A stretch of 64,000 bases of DNA from Kordia sp050633145 (lineage in GTDB: Bacteria > Bacteroidota > Bacteroidia > Flavobacteriales > Flavobacteriaceae): contig NZ_JBOEFY010000002.1 in the NCBI RefSeq assembly GCF_050633145.1, forward strand, positions 62,001-126,000, written 5' to 3'. Of the stretch, positions 16,694-26,400 are shown one piece after another. The translations under genes and the position numbers were made by a program. Each line of letters begins with the position of its first letter. The stretch's first letter is position 1. Under the pieces are notes generated by a model, which ran no database searches, had not been told where the DNA came from, and saw only the letters and a list, made by a program, of their open reading frames with translations.

Positions 16694-17323
16694 TTATTTA
16701 CTTAAGTTTGACTCAATTCCCTCTAATGCACCTTCAAATAGAACTATGCTATTTGCATTAACAATTTTGTAAGTGCTTAATTCTGAACTATTTAGAACCT
16801 CAGAGGTTTTCAAATTACGTGACGACAAATATACATTATTATTTGAATCACCCAACACAAATAGCGATTTTTTACTATCTAACCCTAAAGCCTTCAATAC
16901 ATTGATGAAATTTTTAGTCTTAGGAGCGTCAAAATTAAAGTCCTCAATTACGATAATTGACTCGCTTTTTGCCTTCAATGTAAGAGCTGATTTTCTAGCC
17001 AATCTCTTTACATTTTTGTTTAATTTTTGAGAATAACTTCTCGGTCTAGGACCAAAAACTCTACCTCCACCTTTAAACAATGGATTTTTAATACTACCTG
17101 CTCTCGCGGTACCTGTACCCTTTTGTTTTTTAATCTTACGAGTACTACCAACGATTTCAGCTCTTTCTTTAGCCTTATGCGTTCCTTGTCTTTGATTAGC
17201 AAGATATTGCTTCACATCTAAGTATACTGCATGATCATTAGGCTCAATAGCAAAAACAGCATCAGAAAGGTTTGCCTTTCTACCTGTTTCTTTTCCGTTT
17301 ATATCTAAAACTGCTACTTCCAT
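16694..17323 (-). CDS. rplD: 50S ribosomal protein L4
   Basis: 209 residues from the ATG at 17323 (MEVAVLDINGKETGRK). A longer open frame reaches back 15 codons into rplC, but the family N-terminus and the TAATG overlap with the rplC stop support the shorter form: stop and start share one base, consistent with translational coupling. The internal loop GTGTARAGSIKNPLFKGGGRVFGP is the tunnel-lining extended segment. In enterobacteria L4 also represses the S10 operon through its leader. Confidence 0.98.
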   Translation of the reverse strand: MEVAVLDINGKETGRKANLSDAVFAIEPNDHAVYLDVKQYLANQRQGTHKAKERAEIVGSTRKIKKQKGTGTARAGSIKNPLFKGGGRVFGPRPRSYSQKLNKNVKRLARKSALTLKAKSESIIVIEDFNFDAPKTKNFINVLKALGLDSKKSLFVLGDSNNNVYLSSRNLKTSEVLNSSELSTYKIVNANSIVLFEGALEGIESNLSK

Positions 17324-17940
17324 TACTTCTGAACGATTACATAAGCGTTTTTGTGTCCAGGAACGCATCCTTTGACAACTATCAAGTTCTTCTCAGGAAC
17401 AACTTTTAAAACTCTTAAATTTTGAACTTTCACTTTTTCTCCACCCATTCTTCCTGCCATACGCATTCCTTTGAATACACGCGCAGGGTAAGATGCAGCT
17501 CCAATAGAACCTGGTGCTCTAAGACGGTTGTGTTGACCATGCGTTGCTTGTCCAACCCCGGCAAAACCGTGACGCTTAACAACACCTTGAAAACCTTTAC
17601 CTTTAGAAGTTCCAGCAACATCTACAAATTCACCTTCTTCAAAGTGATCTACAGTGATACTGTCTCCTAAATTATACTCTCCTTCAAATCCCTGGAATTC
17701 AACAACTTTATATTTAGGCGAAGTCCCTGCTTTTTTAAAGTGACCATTAGCCGCTTTAGAAGCACGTTTTTCTGCCTTGTCATCGAAACCAAGTTGAAGA
17801 GCTTCATACCCGTCAACCTCATTGGTTCTGACTTGGGTAACGACACATGGACCTGCTTCAATAACTGTACATGGAATATTTTTTCCATTCTCGTCAAAGA
17901 TGCTAGTCATGCCGATTTTTTTTCCGATTAACCCAGACAT
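17323..17940 (-). CDS. rplC: 50S ribosomal protein L3
   Basis: 205 residues; one of two early 50S assembly initiators. MSGLIGKKIGMTSIFDENG at the start and the loop region VKRHGFAGVGQATHGQHNRLRAPGSIG near the peptidyl-transferase centre identify it. A terminator-like hairpin and a second small hairpin separate it from rpsJ, so it is probably the first gene of the S10-spc-alpha transcript. Confidence 0.99.
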   Translation of the reverse strand: MSGLIGKKIGMTSIFDENGKNIPCTVIEAGPCVVTQVRTNEVDGYEALQLGFDDKAEKRASKAANGHFKKAGTSPKYKVVEFQGFEGEYNLGDSITVDHFEEGEFVDVAGTSKGKGFQGVVKRHGFAGVGQATHGQHNRLRAPGSIGAASYPARVFKGMRMAGRMGGEKVKVQNLRVLKVVPEKNLIVVKGCVPGHKNAYVIVQK

Positions 17941-17967
17941 ATTTATTAATTTAATTAATTATTATTT

Positions 17968-17983
17968 GCTCTATTTTTAGAGC
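17968..17983 (-). promoter_or_regulatory. Small hairpin in the rplC leader
   Basis: GCTCTA (17968-17973) and TAGAGC (17978-17983) form a 6-bp stem with a 4-nt loop, between the strong hairpin at 17992-18020 and the rplC start at 17940. It is not followed by a T-run on the minus strand, so it is not itself a terminator. It could be part of a ribosomal protein leader or an mRNA 5'-end structure. Confidence 0.35.
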
Positions 17984-17984
17984 T

Positions 17985-18020
17985 TTAAAAAAAACAGGGT
18001 CAAATACTTCAACCCTGTTT
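17985..18020 (-). terminator. Terminator or attenuator between rpsJ and rplC
   Basis: AAACAGGGT (17992-18000) pairs perfectly with ACCCTGTTT (18012-18020) across an 11-nt loop, and on the minus strand the stem continues into a run of T residues. It lies about 77 bp past the rpsJ stop. It would end the rpsL-rpsG-fusA-rpsJ transcript, separating it from rplC onward, unless it acts as a regulated attenuator. Confidence 0.8.
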
Positions 18021-18096
18021 GATGTATTTTTCCATTTTTCCTTTGCGAAACGCTCCGGACATGTTACCAAAAGATTCCCTTTTAGTTTTTTTATGA

Positions 18097-18402
18097 TCAC
18101 ACTTTGATCTCTACTTCAACACCACTAGGCAATTCAAGTTTCATAAGCGCATCAATTGTCTTTGAAGAAGAACTATAGATATCTAATAGTCTCTTGTAAG
18201 AACTTAATTGAAACTGCTCTCTTGACTTCTTGTTTACGTGTGGAGAACGTAATACAGTAAAGATTTTTTTGTGTGTTGGTAATGGAATTGGTCCAGTTAC
18301 AACAGCACCTGTAGTTTTTACTGTTTTTACGATTTTCTCAGCTGACTTGTCAACTAAGTTATGATCGTATGATTTTAATTTTATTCTGATTTTTTGACTC
18401 AT
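18097..18402 (-). CDS. rpsJ: 30S ribosomal protein S10 / NusJ
   Basis: 101 residues; 30S head protein that also joins NusB in antitermination. MSQKIRIKLKSYDHNLVDK and GPIPLPTHKKIFTVLRSPHVNKKSREQF are characteristic. It follows fusA by 10 bp, so it belongs to the str transcript rather than opening the S10 operon, with a 156-bp gap before rplC. Confidence 0.99.
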   Translation of the reverse strand: MSQKIRIKLKSYDHNLVDKSAEKIVKTVKTTGAVVTGPIPLPTHKKIFTVLRSPHVNKKSREQFQLSSYKRLLDIYSSSSKTIDALMKLELPSGVEVEIKV

Positions 18403-18412
18403 TTTCTTAGTT

Positions 18413-20545
18413 TTAAGCAGTTACACCTTTAGATTTCGCAATTACTTCTTCAGAAATATTAGAAGGAGTTTCTGCATAATGAGAGAATTCCATTGTAGAA
18501 GTTGCTCTACCAGATGATAATGTTCTTAATGAAGTAACATAACCAAACATTTCAGATAATGGAACTGTAGCTTTTACAACTTTAGAACCAGCTCTATCAG
18601 ACATGTCAGATACTTGTCCACGACGACGGTTTAAGTCACCTACAATATCTCCCATGTTTTCTTCTGGAGTTAATACTTCTAATTTCATGATTGGCTCAAG
18701 GATTTTAGCTCCTGCTGCTTTCGCCGCTGACTTGTAACCCATTTTTGCTGCCAATTCAAATGATAATGCATCCGAATCTACAGGGTGGAAAGATCCATCC
18801 TTTAAAACGATCTTCATAGAATCCATTTCGAATCCTGCTAAAGGTCCATTTAACATTGCTGTTGCAAATCCTTTTTCAACTGAAGGAATAAATTCTTTCG
18901 GAATACGACCACCTTTAATTTGATCAACAAATTGCAATCCTGTTCCTTCGAAATCTTCATCCACTGGACTCATTTCAAAAACGATATCTCCAAACTTACC
19001 ACGTCCACCAGATTGCTTTTTGTAAGTTTCTCTGTGCTGTGCTAATTTCGTTAATGCTTCTTTGTATTCTACTTGTGGCTCACCTTGATTTACTTCAACC
19101 TTAAACTCACGTCTTAAACGGTCAACAATAATATCTAAGTGAAGCTCTCCCATTCCTGAGATAATAGTTTGTCCTGAAGCTTCGTCTGTTTTTACTGTAA
19201 ATGTAGGATCTTCCTCAGCTAATTTACCTAAAGCGATACCTAATTTATCAACATCCGCTTTTGTCTTAGGCTCAACCGCGATACCAATTACTGGATCAGG
19301 GAAGTCCATAGACTCTAAAACGATAGGATTTTTTTCATCTGAAAGCGTATCTCCAGTTTTAATACTTTTAAAACCTACAGCGGCTCCAATATCTCCAGCC
19401 TCGATATATTCGATTGCATTTTGCTTATTAGAATGCATTTGATAGATACGAGAAATACGTTCTTTTTTACCAGAACGATTATTCAACACATAAGAACCTG
19501 CGTCTAATCTTCCTGAATATGCACGGAAGAATGCTAAACGACCTACAAAAGGATCAGTAGCAATCTTAAATGCTAATGCAGAGAAAGGATCTTTTACATC
19601 TGGCTTACGTGTAATCACATCACCTGTATCAGGATCAGTTCCTTTAATATCTTCTTTATCTAACGGAGAAGGTAAGTAACGACAAACTGCATCTAACAAG
19701 AATTGTACTCCTTTGTTTTTAAATGCAGAACCACAAATCATAGGAATGATTGCCATGTCCATTACAGCAGCTCTTAATGCAGCGTGAATTTCTTCTTCAG
19801 TAATTGAGTTTTCATCTTCCATGAACTTCTCTAGTAAGTTCTCGTCATAACTTGCAACTTCCTCAATTAAATGCGCACGTGCTTCAGCAGCCTCTTCTTG
19901 TAATTCTTCTGGAATATCAATAACATCAAAAGTAGCTCCTTGTGTTTCATCATGCCATACGATAGCACGGTTTTTCACTAAGTCAACAATACCTTTAAAG
20001 TCCATTTCATCTCCAATTGGTAAAACGATTTGAACGGCATTAGAACCTAACATTTCCTTTACCTGAGTACAAACCATTGCAAAATTAGATCCTTGACGGT
20101 CCATTTTGTTTACAAACCCAATTCTTGGCACTTTGTAGTTATCAGCAAGCCTCCAGTTAGTTTCAGATTGTGGCTCAACACCATCAACCGCACTAAACAA
20201 GAATACTAAACCATCTAATACACGTAATGAACGGTTTACCTCTACTGTAAAATCAACGTGACCTGGAGTATCAATAATATTAAAGTGATATCCTTTTGCA
20301 TCATCAGTTGGCTTTCCGTTTTCAGTTGGAAACTGCCATGTACATGTAGTTGCAGCAGACGTAATTGTAATACCACGCTCTTGTTCTTGCTCCATCCAGT
20401 CCATTGTAGCAGCACCATCATGCACTTCTCCAATTTTATGACTTACACCTGTATAATATAATACACGTTCAGTCGTAGTAGTTTTACCAGCATCAATATG
20501 CGCAGCAATACCAATATTTCTAGTATATTTTAAATCTCTAGCCAT
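18413..20545 (-). CDS. fusA: Elongation factor G
   Basis: 710-residue translocase GTPase, five domains. The G domain shows the P-loop AHIDAGKTTTTE (about 16-27), the switch II motif DTPGHVDF and NKMD for guanine recognition. Domain IV and V signatures follow (GGRGKFGDIVFEM; LSEMFGYVTSLRTLSSGRA). It drives tRNA-mRNA translocation and, with RRF, ribosome recycling. It is followed by rpsJ; no tuf gene follows, as is usual for this phylum. Confidence 0.99.
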   Translation of the reverse strand: MARDLKYTRNIGIAAHIDAGKTTTTERVLYYTGVSHKIGEVHDGAATMDWMEQEQERGITITSAATTCTWQFPTENGKPTDDAKGYHFNIIDTPGHVDFTVEVNRSLRVLDGLVFLFSAVDGVEPQSETNWRLADNYKVPRIGFVNKMDRQGSNFAMVCTQVKEMLGSNAVQIVLPIGDEMDFKGIVDLVKNRAIVWHDETQGATFDVIDIPEELQEEAAEARAHLIEEVASYDENLLEKFMEDENSITEEEIHAALRAAVMDMAIIPMICGSAFKNKGVQFLLDAVCRYLPSPLDKEDIKGTDPDTGDVITRKPDVKDPFSALAFKIATDPFVGRLAFFRAYSGRLDAGSYVLNNRSGKKERISRIYQMHSNKQNAIEYIEAGDIGAAVGFKSIKTGDTLSDEKNPIVLESMDFPDPVIGIAVEPKTKADVDKLGIALGKLAEEDPTFTVKTDEASGQTIISGMGELHLDIIVDRLRREFKVEVNQGEPQVEYKEALTKLAQHRETYKKQSGGRGKFGDIVFEMSPVDEDFEGTGLQFVDQIKGGRIPKEFIPSVEKGFATAMLNGPLAGFEMDSMKIVLKDGSFHPVDSDALSFELAAKMGYKSAAKAAGAKILEPIMKLEVLTPEENMGDIVGDLNRRRGQVSDMSDRAGSKVVKATVPLSEMFGYVTSLRTLSSGRATSTMEFSHYAETPSNISEEVIAKSKGVTA

Positions 20546-20566
20546 TTTTATAATAGTTGTGTATGA

Positions 20567-21043
20567 TTAAAATCTAAAATGTGAGAATGCTTTATTTGCC
20601 TCAGCCATCTTGTGCGTATCCACTCTTTTCTTAACTGCTGCACCTTCTTCTTTTGCAGCTGCTAATACTTCAGAAGCTAATTTTAAAGCCATTGACTTCT
20701 CATTTCTCTTACGAGAATAACTAATCAACCACTTCATAGCCATAGATACTTTTCTATCTGGTCTAATTTGCATTGGAATTTGAAATGTAGCTCCACCTAC
20801 TCTACGAGAGCGAACTTCTACATGCGGCATTACATTAGATAATGCGTCTTTCCATAATTCTAAAGCTGTTTTTTCGTCATCTGTTTTCTTACTTTCTACA
20901 ATATCCATTGCATCATAGAAAATTTTGAATGCTACTGACTTCTTACCGTCCCACATTAAGTTGTTCACAAAACGTGTTACCAATTGATCATTAAATCTTG
21001 GATCCGGTAAAAGAGGTCTTTTTTTCGCCTTTCTTTTTCTCAT
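20567..21043 (-). CDS. rpsG: 30S ribosomal protein S7
   Basis: 158 residues; nucleates the 30S head and lies at the mRNA exit. MRKRKAKKRPLLPDPRFND at the start and the tRNA-facing hairpin in RRVGGATFQIPMQIRPDRK are typical. It lies between rpsL (23 bp) and fusA (21 bp) in the str operon. Confidence 0.99.
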   Translation of the reverse strand: MRKRKAKKRPLLPDPRFNDQLVTRFVNNLMWDGKKSVAFKIFYDAMDIVESKKTDDEKTALELWKDALSNVMPHVEVRSRRVGGATFQIPMQIRPDRKVSMAMKWLISYSRKRNEKSMALKLASEVLAAAKEEGAAVKKRVDTHKMAEANKAFSHFRF

Positions 21044-21066
21044 GTCTTTACATTAAAAGTTTTTAA

Positions 21067-21441
21067 TTACTTCTTTGGGCGTTTAGCACCGTACTTAGAT
21101 CTACGTTGTGTTCTTCCTTCTACACCAGCGGTGTCTAAAGCTCCACGAACAATGTGATATCTAACTCCTGGTAAATCTTTTACCCTTCCACCTCTAACTA
21201 ATACTATCGAGTGCTCTTGCAGATTGTGCCCTTCTCCTGGAATGTAAGCATTCACTTCATTACCGTTTGTCAAACGAACCCTTGCAACTTTACGCATTGC
21301 TGAATTCGGTTTTTTCGGTGTTGTCGTGTATACACGCGTACAAACTCCACGTCTCTGAGGACAAGAATCTAAAGCAGCCGATTTACTCTTCTTAGTTATT
21401 TTGGCTCTTCCTTTTCTTACTAATTGTGAAATTGTTGGCAT
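21067..21441 (-). CDS. rpsL: 30S ribosomal protein S12
   Basis: 124 residues; decoding-centre protein. The lysines classically altered in streptomycin resistance, Lys43 (in TTPKKPNS) and Lys88 (in GGRVKDLPG), are both the wild-type residues. It is the first gene of the whole ribosomal cluster and is preceded by a near-perfect Bacteroidota promoter and a short leader with a hairpin. Confidence 0.99.
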   Translation of the reverse strand: MPTISQLVRKGRAKITKKSKSAALDSCPQRRGVCTRVYTTTPKKPNSAMRKVARVRLTNGNEVNAYIPGEGHNLQEHSIVLVRGGRVKDLPGVRYHIVRGALDTAGVEGRTQRRSKYGAKRPKK

Positions 21442-21470
21442 CTATTATAGATATAATTTTATATTAAAAA

Positions 21471-21484
21471 CCCTCTTTTGAGGG
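21471..21484 (-). promoter_or_regulatory. Hairpin with T-run at the 5' end of the str operon leader
   Basis: On the minus strand CCCTC, loop AAAA, GAGGG is followed at once by TTTTT. The hairpin starts about 4 nt after the predicted -7 element, i.e. at the predicted transcript start, and lies 30 bp before the rpsL ATG. It could stabilise the 5' end or act as a very early attenuator. Confidence 0.5.
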
Positions 21485-21487
21485 CGG

Positions 21488-21518
21488 CAAAGGTATGTTT
21501 TTTTTCTTATAATTCAAA
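21488..21518 (-). promoter_or_regulatory. Promoter of the str operon (rpsL-rpsG-fusA-rpsJ)
   Basis: On the minus strand TTTG (21518-21515), a 19-nt spacer, then TACCTTTG (21495-21488): an exact match to the Bacteroidota primary sigma factor consensus TTTG-N19-TAnnTTTG. The predicted start is near 21482, leaving a leader of about 40 nt before rpsL. Confidence 0.85.
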
Positions 21519-21624
21519 TCTTAATAACTTAATTTTCAATAAGATTAATTTTTTCAAGTGTTTCCGCATATTAATTCCTGTTTTTTTACGTTATTTTGAC
21601 ACATGATCGAATTCATTTTTTAGA

Positions 21625-23310
21625 TTGAAAAAAACAACACTACATATTTTCTTTTTCTCCCTTGCTTTTCTTTGTTCTCTTTTTGTCAATGGACAAACAT
21701 TACAAATTAATAGCAACACCAGTAATGAGGAGCAAATTATCAATGCTACGAACTATAAAAAATCGCACGAAAATATAAAATCTATTATAGATGAACTAAC
21801 CTCACTACAAAAAGCTTTTTTTAGGATTGGCTATTTTGACGCTTCTTATTCTAAACTTGAAAAAGTAAACGATTCTATTTATCAGAGCACTTTCAAGCTT
21901 AATACAAAATACACTTCCCTACATATTAATTATAACAGAGAGAAATTAGACGAAAGTCTCTTAAAAGGTTTTAATTTAAAATTTACTGAAACTACATTCA
22001 TCATTACTCCCGAAGATTTAACACCTTTTCTAGAAGCTGTTGTAGAAAATTTTCAAAACAACGGAAATCCTTTCGCAGAAGTTCAACTCACAAACATCAA
22101 AAAGAACAAACCTACAATTACAGCTGATCTTGACATTAAAGTAACCGAAAAGAGGCGTTTAGATAAAATCATTATTAAAGGATATGAAAAATTCCCTAAA
22201 TCATACACAAAGCACTATTTACAACTCACCTCTAAAATTTTCAACAAAGAAGAGATTACCACGAAGACCAAACAAATTGATCAACTCTCTTTTGCTCGTC
22301 AAATAAAAGATCCCGAATTACTATTCACAAAAGACTCCACAACCTTATATATATACATTGAAAAAGTAAAGAGTAATTTTTTTGATGGTTTTTTAGGTTT
22401 TAACACAGATGAAGACACAGGAAATTTAAAATTAAATGGTTATCTCGACTTAAAACTAACAAACAACTTAAATGCAGGCGAACAGTTTACTATTTTATGG
22501 AAAAATGATGGAAACGGGCAAACTAAATTTTTAGCAGATTTAAAGATTCCCTATATATTCAATTCACCAGTTGGCATAAATGCTGGACTGGATATTTTTC
22601 GACGTGACTCTCTTTTCAACATCGTCAACACAAAACTGAACGCATTTTACCAAATTAATCAAAACAACCAAGTCCACGCAGGAATTTTACAAACAGAATC
22701 AAACAACCTTTTAGAAGACAACACAAACACCAATATTGACGATTACAAAAGTTTTTTTACTACCGCAGGTTATACTTTCTCTAAAAGAAATAACAACTAC
22801 AGTATTTTCCCTAACAAAGTTTTTGCAAATTTTGAAGCACAAATTGGGACTCGAAAAAATAATGCAGAAAAGAACGAGCAAACAAAATTTTCGTTCACTG
22901 GAAATTATTTATGGGAATTGAATGACAGAAACTTCATTTACATAAACAACACTTCTGAAGCATTGATATCCGATCAGTACCTAACTAATGAAAAATTTCG
23001 TTTAGGAGGAATTCAATCCATCAGAGGGTTTAACGAAAATAGCTTAGAAGCTACATTATATAGTACAATTAATACTGAGTATAGATATATTCTTTCACGA
23101 AACTCCTATGTCCATTCTATAATAGACTTCACCTACCTACAGGACGACCTAACTCAAACTGATGTAAAATTATACGGTTTTGGCTTCGGACTTGGAATAC
23201 GATCAAAATCAGGGCTTTTAAAAATTAATTATGCTGTCGGAAAAACTAACAATTCTACCATTAAACTATCTGAATCTAAGGTGCATATAAGCTTATCAAC
23301 CTCCTTTTAA
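21625..23310 (+). CDS. Omp85-family outer-membrane protein (BamA/TamA-like)
   Basis: 561 residues. A signal peptide (about 1-23, ending VNGQ) is followed by two POTRA-like segments (about 45-110 and 165-230; RRLDKIIIKGYEKFPKSY is the clearer one) and a C-terminal beta-barrel. The Omp85 barrel signature appears as LGGIQSIRGFNENSL, with the RGF tripeptide of the lid loop, and the chain ends in an aromatic residue (SLSTSF). The start is TTG: the in-frame stop at 21604 leaves no ATG. It is too short for BamA, so an assembly or export role for another substrate is likely. It is divergent from rpsL. Confidence 0.85.
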   Translation: MKKTTLHIFFFSLAFLCSLFVNGQTLQINSNTSNEEQIINATNYKKSHENIKSIIDELTSLQKAFFRIGYFDASYSKLEKVNDSIYQSTFKLNTKYTSLHINYNREKLDESLLKGFNLKFTETTFIITPEDLTPFLEAVVENFQNNGNPFAEVQLTNIKKNKPTITADLDIKVTEKRRLDKIIIKGYEKFPKSYTKHYLQLTSKIFNKEEITTKTKQIDQLSFARQIKDPELLFTKDSTTLYIYIEKVKSNFFDGFLGFNTDEDTGNLKLNGYLDLKLTNNLNAGEQFTILWKNDGNGQTKFLADLKIPYIFNSPVGINAGLDIFRRDSLFNIVNTKLNAFYQINQNNQVHAGILQTESNNLLEDNTNTNIDDYKSFFTTAGYTFSKRNNNYSIFPNKVFANFEAQIGTRKNNAEKNEQTKFSFTGNYLWELNDRNFIYINNTSEALISDQYLTNEKFRLGGIQSIRGFNENSLEATLYSTINTEYRYILSRNSYVHSIIDFTYLQDDLTQTDVKLYGFGFGLGIRSKSGLLKINYAVGKTNNSTIKLSESKVHISLSTSF

Positions 23311-23371
23311 CATCACTCTTTGCGGTGCTTTTCCAAAGAACCAGTCACTTTTTTCCTTAAAAAAATAGGAA

Positions 23372-23423
23372 TATTAACATATTATTAGGATTTTTGGAAT
23401 AGCTAATTCAAATAATTAACACA
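23372..23423 (+). promoter_or_regulatory. Promoter-leader block of the first susC gene
   Basis: The stretch before this susC is almost the same as that before the second susC (31352-31407): ATTAACATAT, ATTAGGATTTTTGG and ATAGCTAATTCAAATAA occur in the same order. GATTTTTG (23389-23396) is one base from the TAnnTTTG element. The TTG seen at -33 in the second copy is TAG here. The predicted untranslated leader is about 20-25 nt. Confidence 0.55.
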
Positions 23424-26400
23424 ATGAGAACAAAGTTTAATGGAATGTTGACGCTTTTGCTGGCGTTAATGGTGCAGCTTGCGCTTGCACAAGAAAAAAC
23501 AGTCAAAGGTACTGTTTCCGACGAATCTGGAATCCCGCTACCCGCGGCCAGCGTAGTCGTTAAAGAAACTAATTCAGGTACAACTACTGATTTTGATGGT
23601 AACTATAGCATCAAAGCAAATCAGGGACAAACACTTGTATTTAGTTATGTTGGTTATAAACTAAAAGAAGTTAAAGTTGGTGCAGCTAGCACAATCAACG
23701 CTTCTTTAGAACCTGACAACCAACTAGAAGAAGTAATTATTACCGCACAGGGTATTAAAAAAGAAAAGAAAGCTTTAGGTTATGCCGTAACTACGGTTGA
23801 AAGTAAAGACTTAGAGCAAAAAGCAGACACTGACATCGGTAAGATATTACGTGGTAAAGCATCCGGTGTAAGAATTACTGGTTCTGGAGGTGTTTCTGGT
23901 AGTGGTTCTAACATCATTATTAGAGGGCAGTCTTCTATTACAGGTGGAAACCAACCGTTATTCATTGTGGATGGTGTACCATTTGATGGATCTTCAGGTG
24001 GAGCAAACCAATCTGCAAGCTCAGGAGCTTTCCAATCTGGTAACGTAGCAAGTAGATTTGCTGATATCGATCCTAACAACATTGAAAGTGTAAGTATCTT
24101 AAAAGGTTTAAGTGCAACTGCATTATATGGTGGTGAAGGACGTAATGGTGTAATCTTAATTACTACAAAAAGTGGAAAAGACGCTAACAAGAAAATGGAA
24201 GTTACTGTAAACCAGTCTATTTTCTTCAACAGTATTATTTTACCAGATTACCAAAATACTTGGGGTAATGGTTTCCAAAATGTATACGGAGCATTCTTCA
24301 GTAACTGGGGAGCACGTTTTGACAGTCAAGCAACTATTGACAATGCATTTAGAACATCTATTAGAAATAACTTTGGTGTTGAACCATCAGTTTTATTTCC
24401 TAACAGACCTGAGTTAGACAATCCAAATGTAACTTATAGAGCTTACGATAGCCAGGAAGCATATTTTAGAACTGGTACTATTGCTAGTACTTCTGTGAAT
24501 GTTTCTGGTTCTTTTGGAGACAAAGGAAGTTTTAATTCCTCTTATGCACATGTTGATGACGAATCATTTATTCCTAACAACAGTTTACGAAGAGATAACT
24601 TCTCTGTTGGTGGAACTTACAAAATGTCAAACAAATTTACTTTATCAGGTAAAATTAGTTTAGCAAAAACAGATATTAGAAGCCCATTTACAGATGCCTC
24701 TACTGGTAGTGATGTAACATCATCTACTGCAGGTACTGGAGGTATTGCTTCTGTATGGAACATTCTTTATTTACCACGAAGTGTAGATATTACTTTACCT
24801 AATCAACACCCAATTACAGGAGAAAGTATTTGGTATAGAGGTGGTAATGACCGTACAAACCCGGTTTGGGTATTAAACAATACACAAGACAAGCAAAGTA
24901 CTGACCGTGTATTTACTAACTTTGTAGCTTCTTATGAAGCAGCAGATTGGTTAAATCTTAGCTACCGTTTAGGTATTGACAGTCAAAACTCTAGATCTAG
25001 ACGTGTAATTAACAAAGGATCTAATGATGGTTTACATCCAAATGGATATTTACAGACAACTTCTGAGAGATTTACTATTTGGGATCAATCTTTATTAGCT
25101 TCTTTCGACAAAGAGCTTTCTGAAGACTTTGCTATCCAAGCAACTGTTGGTGCTACAACTAAGCGTCAAGTTTTTGAACGTGATGGTTCTGAAAGTAGAG
25201 ATCAAATTATTTATGGTCTTTGGAATCACTTAAACTTTAGTAATTCAAGTACTATTATTGAAGGAACAGTTTTCGCTGATAACAATCAAACATACCAAAC
25301 ATTTAGCGAACAAAATAACGTAGCTGCATATGTTTCTGGTACACTTTCTTACAAAAACTATTTATACTTAAATACTTCTTTAAGAAATGAGTGGAATTCT
25401 ACATTAGAGCAAGAGAACAGATCACAATTCTCTCCTGGGGTAAGTGTATCATTTGTTCCAACATCTGCTTTTGAAGGATTACGTTCAACTAATGGATTAA
25501 ACTTCTTAAAATTAAGAGCTGGTTACGGTACATCACCTGGTTTCCCTGGTCCATATAACACTAGAGGAGTTATTTCTTTAGTACCAAACATTTTCCAAAC
25601 TGCTGGAGGAAACTCAACAACTACAACAAGTATTCCTAACTTCTTACCAAACCCAGATTTAAAACCAGAACTTTCTAAAGAGTTTGAGGTTGGGCTTGAA
25701 GCAAGATTCTTAGATAATAGATTAGGAATTGATTTTACATATTATAACAGAGATACAGAAGATCAAATTATTCAAAGACCTTTGGCTCCTGAAACAGGAT
25801 ACACTAGTACATTTACAAACATTGGTAATGTAATTAACGAAGGTTTTGAAATTTCATTTGACGCAACTCCTATTAGAACAGAAGACTTTGAACTTAAACT
25901 TTCTGGAAGTTTCACACAAAACGAAAGTGTTGTAAGAGGTCTTGATGATGGAGAGCAAATCCTTTACGGAGGTATCTTCTCTACTCCAGCGAATGCAGCT
26001 ATTAATGATCAACCTTTAGGTGTTATTGTTGGTGGACAAATTGCTAGAGATGCAAATGGAAATCGTTTAGTTGATGAAAATGGATATTGGATTCAAGATC
26101 CTGCAAATGGTATTATTGGAGATCCTAACCCAGATTGGTTCTCAACAGTAAACACAGGAATCACATGGAAAAACTGGTCTGTTAACATGCAATGGGAATA
26201 CCAACAAGGTGGAGATATTTATGCTACAACAGTTGGCGCCTTAGTAGGTAGAGGACTTGTTGAAGATACAGATTTCGACAGAACACAAAGTATTGTATTA
26301 CCAGGTGTACGTCAATCTACAGGACAACCAAACGATATTCAAACAACTGCTACGGAAGCATACTTTAACAATATTGGTTTTGGAGTAGACGAAGTATTAA

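Noticed and set aside
17324..17368. Fifteen-codon N-terminal extension of L4
   Set aside because: It lies inside rplC, while the ATG at 17323 overlaps the rplC stop and gives the standard L4 N-terminus.
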